In this document: positions 8,135 to 17,264 of the stretch, one piece after another
How positions within the stretch are numbered: the stretch's first letter is position 1
Layout of the letters: each line of letters begins with the position of its first letter
From: an uncultured Leucobacter sp.
GTDB lineage: Bacteria; Actinomycetota; Actinomycetes; Actinomycetales; Microbacteriaceae
Direction: 5' to 3'
Assembly (NCBI GenBank): GCA_937967375.1
Contig: CALCJF010000103.1
Coordinates: 1 to 64,000, forward strand
DNA: 64,000 nucleotides
The notes under the pieces: model-generated
Databases searched by the model: none
What the model was told of the DNA's origin: nothing
What the model saw: only the letters and a program-made list of their open reading frames with translations
Position numbers and translations under genes: made by a program

Positions 8135-8992
8135 TTAGCGCAGATCCCTCAGATACTGCCCGTAACCGCTCTTCACTAGCGGGGCCGCAAGTTCGGCGAG
8201 CGCTTCGTCACTTATCCAGCCGTTACGCCAGGCAATTTCTTCAATACAACCGACCTTGAAACCCTGTCGGTCCTCGATCACTCGTACGTATTCCGACGCC
8301 TGCATCATTGATTCGAACGTTCCAGTGTCCAGCCAAGCAGTGCCGCGATCAAGTGTTTGCACGTTCAAACGCCCCTCTCGCAGGTATACCTCGTTCACCG
8401 TCGAGATTTCGAGTTCCCCTCGAGCACTCGGACTAATCGTCTTAGATATCTTGACGACGTCGTTATCGTAGAAATACAGGCCGGGGACGGCGTAGTTGCT
8501 TTTGGGATTTGCGGGCTTTTCTTCGATAGAGATGGCTTGCAAGTTTTCGTCGAACTCGACCACACCATAGGCTCCCGGATCCGCCACGTGATAGGCGAAG
8601 ACCACAGCACCATCAATATCAGTATGCTTGCGAAGGTTAGAGCCAAGCCCGACACCGTGAAAGATATTGTCACCAAGCACCAGTGCGACGTCATCGTCCC
8701 CTATGAAGTCTTCCCCGATGATGAACGCCTGGGCCAGGCCGTCCGGCGAGGGCTGCACGGCATACTCGATGCGCATTCCAAGCTGAGACCCGTCGCCGAA
8801 GAGGGCACGGAACTGATCGTTGTACTCGGGTGTCGTGATGATGAGGACCTCGCGGATCCCGGCCATCATGAGCGTCGAAAGCGGGTAGTAAATCATCGGC
8901 TTGTCATAGATCGGCATCAGCTGTTTCGATATGCCCCGCGTAATTGGCCAAAGGCGAGTGCCCGACCCGCCAGCAAGTATGATGCCCTTCAT
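8135..8992 (-). CDS. rfbA: Glucose-1-phosphate thymidylyltransferase
   Basis: 285 residues, the usual RmlA length. The N-terminus MKGIILAGGSGTRLWPITRG holds the nucleotide-binding loop, followed by SKQLMPIYDKPMIYYPLSTLM. LGDNIFHGVGL, EEKPANPKSNYAVPGLYFYD and TAWLDTGTFESMMQ are family hallmarks. It makes dTDP-glucose from glucose-1-phosphate and dTTP, the first step to dTDP-L-rhamnose. The remaining enzymes (rfbB and the rfbC-rfbD fusion) lie 12.5 kb away on the other strand, with CWB2 genes and ugd in between. The start ATG at 8992 has GGAAAGGA upstream. Confidence 0.97.
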   Translation of the reverse strand: MKGIILAGGSGTRLWPITRGISKQLMPIYDKPMIYYPLSTLMMAGIREVLIITTPEYNDQFRALFGDGSQLGMRIEYAVQPSPDGLAQAFIIGEDFIGDDDVALVLGDNIFHGVGLGSNLRKHTDIDGAVVFAYHVADPGAYGVVEFDENLQAISIEEKPANPKSNYAVPGLYFYDNDVVKISKTISPSARGELEISTVNEVYLREGRLNVQTLDRGTAWLDTGTFESMMQASEYVRVIEDRQGFKVGCIEEIAWRNGWISDEALAELAAPLVKSGYGQYLRDLR

Positions 8993-9146
8993 GACTGCAC
9001 GTCCTTTCCAACGTCATGGGCAATCTTAGCCGCCCGACACTGTTCGCCGAGGGTGCTACACCTCTAGAATCTTGCCTAATTGCGGTCTGTAGCTCAGCGG
9101 TACTGCGATCTATGAGATAGGGCCCCCACGTTTGGAACCTCACCGC

Positions 9147-11960
9147 ATGACCCCCCGTGTCGCACGTTTACTCTCGGTGCCACTTACCGCAGCATTTGTG
9201 GCCTCGCTGCTACTTATTCCAAGCGCCTCGGCGGCCGCCACCATCGAGCACCCGAACGGAGGAGTGAGTCCTCTACAACCTGAACCACCCACGCAAGTAG
9301 AACTCACAGGGACACTTATCGAATTCCCCACCGAAACTGCGCCACTGGAGATCGGCCCGGGCGACGAAGCAGCAGAACCCGAGGTTTCGTTCGAGGGCAG
9401 GGTCTTTCTTGCCACCGAGGCAGGGAACACAGTGCGCTTAATTAGTCCCGACTCGCCCATGCTTTCGGCGGGCGATAAGCTCACCGCAGAAGTCCAGGTT
9501 CCCGAAGAAGTCAGGGCAGCAGTTTCCGCCCAGGTGCAGGCCGAGCTCCTTACCCTCGATCAAGTTGGTACCGCCGAGCTTGTAGCCGCAGCCGCTCAAG
9601 ACATGGAAGTCGAATTGTCGACAGCCGAGCCCGTTCATGTAGAGACTGTCTCGGATAGCGAGGTTGCGGCCCAGCTTCCTGCCGCACAGCACACAGTCGA
9701 TGTCGCCTATCTCAGTCGTAACGGCTCTTCGGGCGGCGTCCCAAGTGACACAAGTATCAGCACTGCAGTCTCACGGCTCAGCACTTATTGGAACCGAGAG
9801 TCCGGCGGCCAAGTCAGCTCGATAGCAAAACCTCTCGCCACAAAGTTTCAGTCTGTGAGTTGGGATGTCTGCGGTAACCCCATCGCGACCTGGGAAATTG
9901 CGGCGCAGCTCTTTGGCCGAAGCTGGGAATGGTACGTGCAGAACACGGCTCAGCGTCATCTGCTGGTGCTGGTCGACATGGGAGATAGTCCCTATGCCTG
10001 CGATGGCAGCGGGCTGGGATCGGTGGGAGCAAACGTACGGTCGGGTGGTGTCATGCACGCCGAAGTCGCCGTAGCCTCTCCAGCAGACTGGGATGGCGTC
10101 GTATTTCACGAGTTCGGGCACAATTTATCGCTTGATCACTCGAATAGTCGCGAGTGCGCCCCTCCCTATAGCGACAGGGCTCCGAACTCTTCATCGAACG
10201 GATGCGCAGACAAAGAATACCTGGACTTCTACGACGTAATGGGAGGCGGGTTCTCCCTCGTCGACGGGCAAGGCAACACGGTTCTCTCCAACAGTAGAAA
10301 CGTGAGTTCTCTCAATGCGACTCACCGCCAAAAGCTTGATTCATACGGGGATGGGCTGCTTCGAGTAAACCTCACAGAATCTGCCTCTCAGATCATTACT
10401 ATGCAGAGCAGTGGTGCGACATCAGGAACACGCGGGATCGAAGTAACTGACCCCACGACCGGAGAGTCACTATTTGTCGAGTACCGCGGCACAACCGGCA
10501 CTGACGGCAGTTCGTTCTATTCGCGCTGGGCCCAAGTCGCCAACGATCCACCCGGATTCGAACGGTTCAGTAACGGCGTGCGAGTCTTGCGCACGGCGCC
10601 GACTTCAGGTCGCGCTTCGGTATTACTGCAGACGTGGAAAGATCAGACCCGATTGGGCTACTTGCAACCGGGCAGCCTGCTCAGCAGCTACACCGGCGCC
10701 GTGAACGTTCGAGTCGTTTCGGCGAACGGATCTCAAGCGGTGATAAGCATCAGCACCACACCATTCATCGAAGAACAAGAACCTGTCATCGCAGTCGTCG
10801 GCGGCGGCAGTGCATGGGTCGGCAAATCAGCAACTGTGCAATCGGTCGCCTCGTGGGCTCCCCAGCCTCAAACTGTGAGCTACCAATGGCACCGAGGCGA
10901 TGATCCGATCGTTGGCGCAGACGAGATCAGCTACACTCTGACAGCTGCCGATGTTGGAAAGAACATCACTGTTCATGCCACTCCGTGGTGGCAAGGGAAT
11001 GCGTTCGCCCCGGCGGTCTCCGCGCCCCTTCTGCCGAGCGGCCCCACCGTCTCACGCGTTTCAGGAGCAACACGATTCGAAACCGCAGTCGAGGTCTCGA
11101 AGAAGGCGTTCCCCGCTACAGCCGATGTCGTGTACCTGGCTACAGGAAGCAATTTTCCCGACGCATTGGCGGCGGCTCCAGCAGCTGCGGTAAAAGGAGG
11201 GCCACTCTTACTCGTGCCTAGCGATGCAGCGCAAATCTCTCGGTCGTTGCTCGACAGAGTGACTCAATTGAAACCTAGCCGGATAGTCGCGGTCGGAGGC
11301 GAAGCCGCCATTCCGAACGATGTCGTCGCCCGGTTTCACGCTGCAAGCCCGGCTGCAGAGGTGACACGTATTTCAGGCTATGACAGATTTGCAACGGGGA
11401 ATGCCCTCGTGCGTGATGCGTTTGCCGAGAACAGCGTACCGCGAGTACTGATCGCTACTGGAAACGACTTCCCAGACGCCCTGTCAGCTTCAGCTCTGGC
11501 TGGTGGAACAAGCATCCCAGTCATCCTCGTCAACGGCAAGGATCCTCTTCTCAACTCAGACACGCTGAGACTGCTCAACGACCTCGACCCTTCTCGCGTC
11601 ACTCTTATTGGCGGCACAAACGCAGTTTCAACTGGCATAGAACAGCAGCTCGAACAGAGCTACTCAACGGATCGTAGTGCCGGCTCGAACCGCTTCGAAA
11701 CAAGTGCGATCCTCAACGAGATGAACTTCTCGGGTTCGGTGTCTACTCAATACTGGGCCACCGGAAGCGGGTTTGCAGATGCCCTATCCGGCGCAGTGCT
11801 GGCTGGTGTTCAGCACTCCCCTCTATATGTGGTTCCCTCAACCTGCGTTCTTCCCGAGGTGCTCGTAGCCGTCGGGCAGAAAAAGGTCACATCCGTGACG
11901 CTCATCGGCGGCCCAGCCGCTCTCTCCGCCGAGGTGGAGGCACTGATTCCCTGCGTTTGA
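9147..11960 (+). CDS. Secreted metzincin-type metalloprotease with Ig-like domain and three CWB2 repeats
   Basis: 937 residues from ATG 9147; an in-frame TTG at 9132 is the alternative start. The signal peptide is about 1-30 (AFVASLLLIPSASA). The catalytic segment has HEFGHNLSLDH (zinc histidines near 321, 325 and 331) and, about 45 residues later, the Met-turn-like YDVMGGGFS. These place it among zincins of the gametolysin/M11 or reprolysin-like kind. A domain near 555-630 (VSYQWHRGDDPIVGADEISY) is an Ig-like repeat of the type also found in the 1019-residue protein at 17265. Residues ~640-937 are three CWB2 repeats, the third with two cysteines (STCVLP and ALIPCV). It probably cuts proteins at the cell surface while bound to the wall polymer. 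The substrate is unknown. Confidence 0.85.
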   Translation: MTPRVARLLSVPLTAAFVASLLLIPSASAAATIEHPNGGVSPLQPEPPTQVELTGTLIEFPTETAPLEIGPGDEAAEPEVSFEGRVFLATEAGNTVRLISPDSPMLSAGDKLTAEVQVPEEVRAAVSAQVQAELLTLDQVGTAELVAAAAQDMEVELSTAEPVHVETVSDSEVAAQLPAAQHTVDVAYLSRNGSSGGVPSDTSISTAVSRLSTYWNRESGGQVSSIAKPLATKFQSVSWDVCGNPIATWEIAAQLFGRSWEWYVQNTAQRHLLVLVDMGDSPYACDGSGLGSVGANVRSGGVMHAEVAVASPADWDGVVFHEFGHNLSLDHSNSRECAPPYSDRAPNSSSNGCADKEYLDFYDVMGGGFSLVDGQGNTVLSNSRNVSSLNATHRQKLDSYGDGLLRVNLTESASQIITMQSSGATSGTRGIEVTDPTTGESLFVEYRGTTGTDGSSFYSRWAQVANDPPGFERFSNGVRVLRTAPTSGRASVLLQTWKDQTRLGYLQPGSLLSSYTGAVNVRVVSANGSQAVISISTTPFIEEQEPVIAVVGGGSAWVGKSATVQSVASWAPQPQTVSYQWHRGDDPIVGADEISYTLTAADVGKNITVHATPWWQGNAFAPAVSAPLLPSGPTVSRVSGATRFETAVEVSKKAFPATADVVYLATGSNFPDALAAAPAAAVKGGPLLLVPSDAAQISRSLLDRVTQLKPSRIVAVGGEAAIPNDVVARFHAASPAAEVTRISGYDRFATGNALVRDAFAENSVPRVLIATGNDFPDALSASALAGGTSIPVILVNGKDPLLNSDTLRLLNDLDPSRVTLIGGTNAVSTGIEQQLEQSYSTDRSAGSNRFETSAILNEMNFSGSVSTQYWATGSGFADALSGAVLAGVQHSPLYVVPSTCVLPEVLVAVGQKKVTSVTLIGGPAALSAEVEALIPCV

Positions 11961-12037
11961 GATGGTTGCTTCACGCCCGGTGGCGGGCCATTTACCCCAC
12001 GCCCATACCGGAGACTAGGTCCTCGGCGTTCGCGTGC

Positions 12038-12043
12038 GATACT
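12038..12043 (+). promoter_or_regulatory. -10 box, leaderless-type, for the amidase gene
   Basis: GATACT is followed by 7 nt and the ATG at 12051; no ribosome-binding site is present. Confidence 0.4.
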
Positions 12044-12050
12044 TTGCAGC

Positions 12051-14249
12051 ATGACTGCTCGCATCGGCGCACGTTTTCTCTGTGTTTCTTTGTGCTCGGC
12101 TCTGGCGGTCGCGCTGCTCAGCGCGCCGGCTGGCGCGGTTGAGCAGCCAACTCAACCAAACTCTGTTCAGCCTTCGACGTCCGAAGCCCAGCAGGACGCG
12201 CAGGCGGTCGAACCTCGCGAACCCGACGAGACCAGGGTAAGCGAAGTGCAAGTCGCGCCGGCAAACATCGCAGCGTCGCAACAAACTCCCAAAGCTGCAG
12301 ACCCCAAACCCACCACCATCAGTTTGAAATCAGACATTGTGGTGGTTGGCATCACCTGGGAGCAGCAAGTCGGAGCTCCCGAGTCGGTCGAGATCCGTTA
12401 CCGGAAGGGCACCTCATGGACTTCCTGGTTCAGGCTGGAACAAGATCCAGCGCCCGACGGAGCGCAAACCCACGCAACCGAACCAATGGCGATTACCGAC
12501 GCGAATTCGCTGGAAGTGATCGTGACCCCGGCTGCGGGCGCGCACGAATCCAACTACACGGTCAATGTGATCGACCCCACCGGTGCCGCTCCTGCCGAGA
12601 CTGCCACACCAGATGGTACACAGTTTCGTTTTCACGGGTTCGACGCAGAACCGGAAACCGCACCGCAGGTAGCTCCCCACGCAACAGCCCAAGGCGCTCT
12701 CGTTTCTGACGCCGCAGCCCCCTACGGACTCACCATCAACACCCGCCAGGGCTGGGGTGCGGATGAGAGCATTCGTGACGACTACGACATGGCGCGTGAT
12801 CACGAAGTCACCTACAGTGGCGCTGTGGTACACCACACCGCGAGTAGCAATGACTACTCCCAGGCCCAGGTGCCCGGGCTCATTCGCGGCTTCTACTGGT
12901 ACCACGCCGTTACCCAGGGATGGGGCGATATCGGGTATCACCTGTTGGTCGACCGCTTCGGTGGCGTGTGGGAGGGCCGATACGGCTCGTTGGATCGTGT
13001 ACGACTCGGATCCCACGCTCTCGGGGGCAACTTTCAGACCTTCGGCATCTCGGTGATCGGGACGTATTCAAATGTTGCGCCCTCTGCAGCAGCACAGGAC
13101 AGCACAGCGCGAGCCATCGCGTGGATGTTTGACACATATAACATCACCAATGCCAAGGGCACCATCTGGGTACCCGGCAGTGACGGCAATGGCGGCCTCG
13201 GCAACGGGCGCACTATCGACACTATTTCGGGCCATCGCCAGGTGAGCGTAACCGACTGCCCGGGTAACGCATTTTTTGCCTTACTACCGAACATCAGAAA
13301 CCAAGTCGACTCGATCATCAACATGCCGCTCTCTGGAAAAGTCTCGAGATTCGCCGGCGGCGACCGCTACGATACCGCTGCTCGCGCAGCGATCACCGCT
13401 TACCCAGGAGGCGCGTCGACCGTATACATCGCTGCCGGAGAAAACTATCCGGATGCGCTTGCGGGCGGGCCAGCAGCCTCCGTTTCAGACGCGCCGCTCC
13501 TCCTTTCGACCGCCGCGTCGCTCCCCGCAACAACCCAATCAGCCATCGAACAACTGCGTCCGAGCACGGTTGTGATCTTGGGAGGTAGCCAATCAATTGG
13601 CTCCTCGGTTGAGACCTCATTGCGGCAAATTCCCTCGGTACGAAACATCGAACGGATTGGCGGGGACACACGCTACGAAACCGCCGCCAAGCTTGCCGAA
13701 ACGAAGTTCAGCGCTCCCGGCACTGTATACCTAGCAAGCGGCGAAAATTTTCCAGACGCACTGGCGGCAGGCCCTGTGGCAGGAATACTCGAAACCCCCC
13801 TGCTACTGAGCACACCCGATGCGCTTCCCGCGGCAACCGCAGCATCGCTCAACCGCATCCGGCCAACAAAGGTCGTGTTGCTTGGCGGGACAGCCTCACT
13901 TTCCGATTCAGTCGAATCAGAAGTCGCATCGCTGACAGGGGCGACCGTCACTCGTTTCGGAGGGAGCGACCGCTTCGTCACCTCAGCGCAAATTACGCAG
14001 TCACTTCACACTGGCCCTGTCGACACGGTTTACATCGCTTCTGGCGCGTCGTTTCCAGACGCCCTCTCGAGCGGCCCTGTAGCCGCAAAATCCGGCGCAG
14101 CGATGCTTCTCGTCCATCCAGGTGGCATTCCGCTACCCACCGAGGCAGCTCTCCGTGCGCTGAGCCCAAAGCAGATCGTTATCGTCGGCGGCCAACAAGC
14201 GATCTCCATGGTACTCGAGCGCAAACTTGACAGCTTTATCGTCCGATAG
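12051..14249 (+). CDS. N-acetylmuramoyl-L-alanine amidase (PGRP/amidase_2 type) with three CWB2 repeats
   Basis: 732 residues. The signal peptide is about 1-29 (LCSALAVALLSAPAGA). A beta-rich region near 95-190 precedes the catalytic domain (about 230-420). That domain carries YSGAVVHHTASSNDY (zinc histidine near 261), QGWGDIGYHLLVDRFGGVWEGR and GHRQVSVTDCPGNAF (Cys near 403). Together they give the His-His-Cys zinc site of peptidoglycan amidases, which cut the bond between muramic acid and the stem peptide. Three CWB2 repeats fill ~427-732 and should hold the enzyme on the wall polymer. Unlike the other four CWB2 proteins here, its third repeat has no cysteines. A GATACT box 7 nt before the ATG suggests a leaderless transcript. 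The next gene begins about 30 bp downstream. Confidence 0.92.
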   Translation: MTARIGARFLCVSLCSALAVALLSAPAGAVEQPTQPNSVQPSTSEAQQDAQAVEPREPDETRVSEVQVAPANIAASQQTPKAADPKPTTISLKSDIVVVGITWEQQVGAPESVEIRYRKGTSWTSWFRLEQDPAPDGAQTHATEPMAITDANSLEVIVTPAAGAHESNYTVNVIDPTGAAPAETATPDGTQFRFHGFDAEPETAPQVAPHATAQGALVSDAAAPYGLTINTRQGWGADESIRDDYDMARDHEVTYSGAVVHHTASSNDYSQAQVPGLIRGFYWYHAVTQGWGDIGYHLLVDRFGGVWEGRYGSLDRVRLGSHALGGNFQTFGISVIGTYSNVAPSAAAQDSTARAIAWMFDTYNITNAKGTIWVPGSDGNGGLGNGRTIDTISGHRQVSVTDCPGNAFFALLPNIRNQVDSIINMPLSGKVSRFAGGDRYDTAARAAITAYPGGASTVYIAAGENYPDALAGGPAASVSDAPLLLSTAASLPATTQSAIEQLRPSTVVILGGSQSIGSSVETSLRQIPSVRNIERIGGDTRYETAAKLAETKFSAPGTVYLASGENFPDALAAGPVAGILETPLLLSTPDALPAATAASLNRIRPTKVVLLGGTASLSDSVESEVASLTGATVTRFGGSDRFVTSAQITQSLHTGPVDTVYIASGASFPDALSSGPVAAKSGAAMLLVHPGGIPLPTEAALRALSPKQIVIVGGQQAISMVLERKLDSFIVR

Positions 14250-14267
14250 AGCCTCCCTGTTATCGAG

Positions 14268-14273
14268 TATTGT
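14268..14273 (+). promoter_or_regulatory. -10 box, leaderless-type
   Basis: TATTGT ends exactly 6 nt before ATG 14280. This favours 14280 over the overlapping in-frame GTG at 14274. Confidence 0.4.
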
Positions 14274-14279
14274 GTGCAT

Positions 14280-15707
14280 ATGTTCAGGATCAAAACGAGT
14301 GTCCGAATTGACGTACGACGAGAACGCTCGTCGTGCGGTCGTATCCGGCTCCGAGTGTGCCTCGCAGTGCTGCCCCTCGCTTTGCTCATTTCGGCGACAG
14401 GAATAAATTTTCCAGCCGCCGCCACTGCGACCGAGGTCCTGGATTCTGGTACCCCCGAAGGCGACAGCATTGAAGTCGCTCCCGAGCACCCAGCCGCTCA
14501 GAGTTTCCCCACCGACGCGCAGACCGAGGCAACGCCTCCCCACGCAGACTCGGAGCCCCCGACAGAGTTTGAGCAACCCCCTCTGGCAGCGGACACGGTC
14601 GTCACGCCTATCCCAGAGGGTACGTCCCGTCTCGCGGGCACAGACCGCTATGAAACTGCGGTCGCCACATCGCAGCGATACTCTCCCGGCGTCCCGGCGG
14701 TCTATGTTGCCAGCGGTCTGAACTTTCCGGATGCTTTAGCAGGAGCTTCAGCGGCAGCCAAAATCGGCGCCCCGTTACTTCTTACTCCACCAAGCGAACT
14801 CCCTCCCGCTGTTGCAGCGGAACTCGAGAGATTGGCTCCGGCAGAAATCGTTGTGACCGGAGGTAACGCTTCGGTAAGCGAATCAGTTACGAACCAGCTT
14901 GCCCAGTTTGCACCCGTGAAACGGATAGGTGGCGCGAACCGCTACGATACCGGGCTACTCATCGTTCAGGATGCGTTCCAAGAATCTCAGTTCGCAGTCA
15001 TCGCGTCAGGTAACGGTTTTCCCGATGCGCTGGCCGCAACAGGCGTAGCCGGCAAGATGCAGGCACCGGTAATTCTGGTGAATGGGCCAGCATCCAGTCT
15101 TCCTGAGGCAACGCTGGACGAGCTTGGCCGGCTCGGAACCACGTCGGTGCTAGTGGCCGGAGGGTATGCCGCCGTGTCCTACGAGATCGAGCAGCAATTG
15201 GCTGGAGCAGGAATCACAATAAGCCGTCGAGGTGGAGCGGACCGATACGAAACTGCGGCAATGATCAATGCTGCCTATTTCCCCGCCGGCTCCACTGACA
15301 CCATGCTGCTCGCCAATGGCCAGAACTTTCCCGATGCACTCTCGGGAGCAGCGTTGGGAGGCTACCTAGGGGCACCGCTCTTTATTACGCAGGCGGATTG
15401 CATTCCCGCACAGATCCATGGCACTATCGTCGCATTCGGGTCGAGCAAGCGGTTGATCCTTGGTGGCACCGCCGCGGTGTCACAGAACGCCGCAGCTATT
15501 ACAAAGTGCGTACCGCCTCCACCGCAAACCAACCCGGGCGGCGGCGGAGACGGCCCCACAGGCCCACCACCCGGAAGCCGCATTGTGACTGCAGGAGCTT
15601 TCTGTAAGAAGATCGAGATCGGGCAGATCGCCTACACTTCGACAGGTGTTCGCATGAAGTGCACCCGCAATATCGGAGAGACAACACCTCGCTGGCGAGC
15701 GTTCTGA
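14280..15707 (+). CDS. Secreted protein with three CWB2 repeats and a Pro/Gly-rich tail
   Basis: 475 residues from ATG 14280; GTG 14274 is in frame two codons upstream. A long basic N-terminus leads into a hydrophobic signal segment (LAVLPLALLISATGINFPAAA), then a Pro/Glu-rich linker to about residue 110. Three CWB2 repeats follow, with RYETAVATSQRYSPG, NFPDALAGASAAAKIGAPLLL and EIVVTGGNASVSESV as the first. The third contains the cysteine pair ADCIPA and ITKCVPP. A PPPPQTNPGGGGDGPTGPPP spacer leads to a ~35-residue C-terminus with two further cysteines (AGAFCKKIEIGQ and RMKCTRN). No catalytic domain is visible, so it may be an anchor, adhesin or structural layer protein. Confidence 0.85.
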   Translation: MFRIKTSVRIDVRRERSSCGRIRLRVCLAVLPLALLISATGINFPAAATATEVLDSGTPEGDSIEVAPEHPAAQSFPTDAQTEATPPHADSEPPTEFEQPPLAADTVVTPIPEGTSRLAGTDRYETAVATSQRYSPGVPAVYVASGLNFPDALAGASAAAKIGAPLLLTPPSELPPAVAAELERLAPAEIVVTGGNASVSESVTNQLAQFAPVKRIGGANRYDTGLLIVQDAFQESQFAVIASGNGFPDALAATGVAGKMQAPVILVNGPASSLPEATLDELGRLGTTSVLVAGGYAAVSYEIEQQLAGAGITISRRGGADRYETAAMINAAYFPAGSTDTMLLANGQNFPDALSGAALGGYLGAPLFITQADCIPAQIHGTIVAFGSSKRLILGGTAAVSQNAAAITKCVPPPPQTNPGGGGDGPTGPPPGSRIVTAGAFCKKIEIGQIAYTSTGVRMKCTRNIGETTPRWRAF

Positions 15708-15748
15708 CCGCCAGCCCGGCATGCTCTCACCAAGTAGGCTTGTCTTTC

Positions 15749-17068
15749 ATGAGACTCTCGGTAATTGGGTGTGGCTACCTCGGGGCAGTACATGCAGTAT
15801 CGATGGCGAAGCTGGGCCACACGGTTATCGCCATCGATGTTGATGCGCAGAAGGTTGAATCTCTCTCATCCGGTCGCACTCCATTTTTTGAACCGGGTTT
15901 TGAATCTCTTCTCTCAGAAGGTCTGGCGTCCGGGCGCTTGATGTTTACGCAGGATTTTTCCGCGGCAAAAGACGCAGAGTTGCATTTTCTGGCGGTAGGC
16001 ACTCCGCAATCGACGGACAGCAACGCTGCTGATCTCAGCTATGTTCACTCAGCGGTCGATTCACTCATACCTCACCTCGCAGAGGGAGCACTGCTAGTCG
16101 GCAAATCAACTGTGCCCGTAGGAACCGCGGAAGAGCTCGCGAGTCTTCTTCTGCGACGTGCCCCCCACGCTCGAATCGCCTGGAACCCAGAATTCTTGCG
16201 CGAGGGCTTTGCTGTGCAAGACACCCTGAGTCCGGATCGCTTGGTCTACGGGGTTCCGCAGGGTGATGCAGGAGCTCACGCCACAGAGTCACTTGACCTC
16301 GTGTACGCGGAAGTGTTAGCGAACGGCACCCCTCGGATTGTCACAGACTATGCCACTGCAGAGTTGGTGAAAGTCGCAGCTAACGCGTTTCTGGCCACAA
16401 AGATCAGTTTTATTAATGCAATGGCGGAGATTAGTGAGAGGGTTGGCGCAGATGTCACCCAACTCGCTGATGCAATCGGTCACGACGCAAGAATAGGTCG
16501 CCGGTTTCTCAACGCCGGCGTGGGATTCGGCGGCGGCTGCCTACCGAAGGACATCCGAGCGTTTGCTGCACGTGCAGAAGAATTGGGAGTGGGCGATTCC
16601 GTCTCATTTCTACACGAGGTGGACGCGATCAACCTGCGTAGGCGATCACGTGTGGTCGACATAGTCTCCAATGAGTTTGGAGGCAATCTCGAGGGCCACC
16701 GCATTGCGGTGCTCGGGGCGAGCTTCAAGCCGGATAGCGATGACGTGCGCGACTCGCCGGCTCTTGATATCGCCCATCAACTCAAGGCCAGCGGAGCCTC
16801 GGTCGTTGTGACAGATCCGCAGGCGATCACGAACGCGAGAGCCAAACACCCTGAGTTGCAGTTCGAACCCGAAATGAACAGTGCTCTGGTAGGTGCAGAG
16901 GCGGTGCTATTGCTCACTGAGTGGCAGGAGTACAGGGAACTCAACCCCGTTCGCACGAAGACTATTGTGAGCGCAGCGACTCAGCCGATTATTGTCGACG
17001 GCCGCAACTGCCTTGATCCACTCGAATGGAAAGCAGCGGGCTGGAAATACTTCGGCCTCGGACGCTAA
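15749..17068 (+). CDS. UDP-glucose/GDP-mannose dehydrogenase family; probable UDP-glucose 6-dehydrogenase
   Basis: 439 residues from ATG 15749, where the Rossmann motif MRLSVIGCGYLGAVHAVSMA begins; in-frame extension upstream is not plausible. GKSTVPVGTAEEL, WNPEFLREGFAVQDTLSPDR and the catalytic-cysteine loop GFGGGCLPKD (Cys near 264) are diagnostic, and ASFKPDSDDVRDSPALDI marks the C-terminal domain. The enzyme oxidises a UDP-hexose twice with NAD+ to the uronic acid, most likely UDP-glucose to UDP-glucuronate. It would give the wall glycan a negative charge. It sits between two CWB2 genes and follows the preceding gene by 41 bp. A TAGGCT box at 15735-15740 lies just upstream. Confidence 0.93.
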   Translation: MRLSVIGCGYLGAVHAVSMAKLGHTVIAIDVDAQKVESLSSGRTPFFEPGFESLLSEGLASGRLMFTQDFSAAKDAELHFLAVGTPQSTDSNAADLSYVHSAVDSLIPHLAEGALLVGKSTVPVGTAEELASLLLRRAPHARIAWNPEFLREGFAVQDTLSPDRLVYGVPQGDAGAHATESLDLVYAEVLANGTPRIVTDYATAELVKVAANAFLATKISFINAMAEISERVGADVTQLADAIGHDARIGRRFLNAGVGFGGGCLPKDIRAFAARAEELGVGDSVSFLHEVDAINLRRRSRVVDIVSNEFGGNLEGHRIAVLGASFKPDSDDVRDSPALDIAHQLKASGASVVVTDPQAITNARAKHPELQFEPEMNSALVGAEAVLLLTEWQEYRELNPVRTKTIVSAATQPIIVDGRNCLDPLEWKAAGWKYFGLGR

Positions 17069-17264
17069 TGCGATCTGCCTGATCACGAATCCTGGCCCGT
17101 GGCTCCGAAGAAATTATCAAGCGCCGGTAGAACCTGAAGGGGTTCCGCTCGACTTGACAAGCCATCTGGGCTAGAGCATTCTAATGAAACTCGCCCTATT
17201 TCCAATTCTGGTACAAATTACTCCAGCGGTGTAGTGACTCTTTAATTAGAAGGGCTGCCAATCG

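Noticed and set aside
9082..9146. Functional tRNA gene
   Set aside because: The D-arm-like start and possible acceptor pairing are not supported by a proper anticodon stem-loop or T-arm; kept only as a possible remnant.
17154..17182. TTGACA as a -35 box for the Ig/CWB2 gene
   Set aside because: TTGACA is perfect but no acceptable -10 hexamer lies at 16-18 bp spacing, so no promoter is called.
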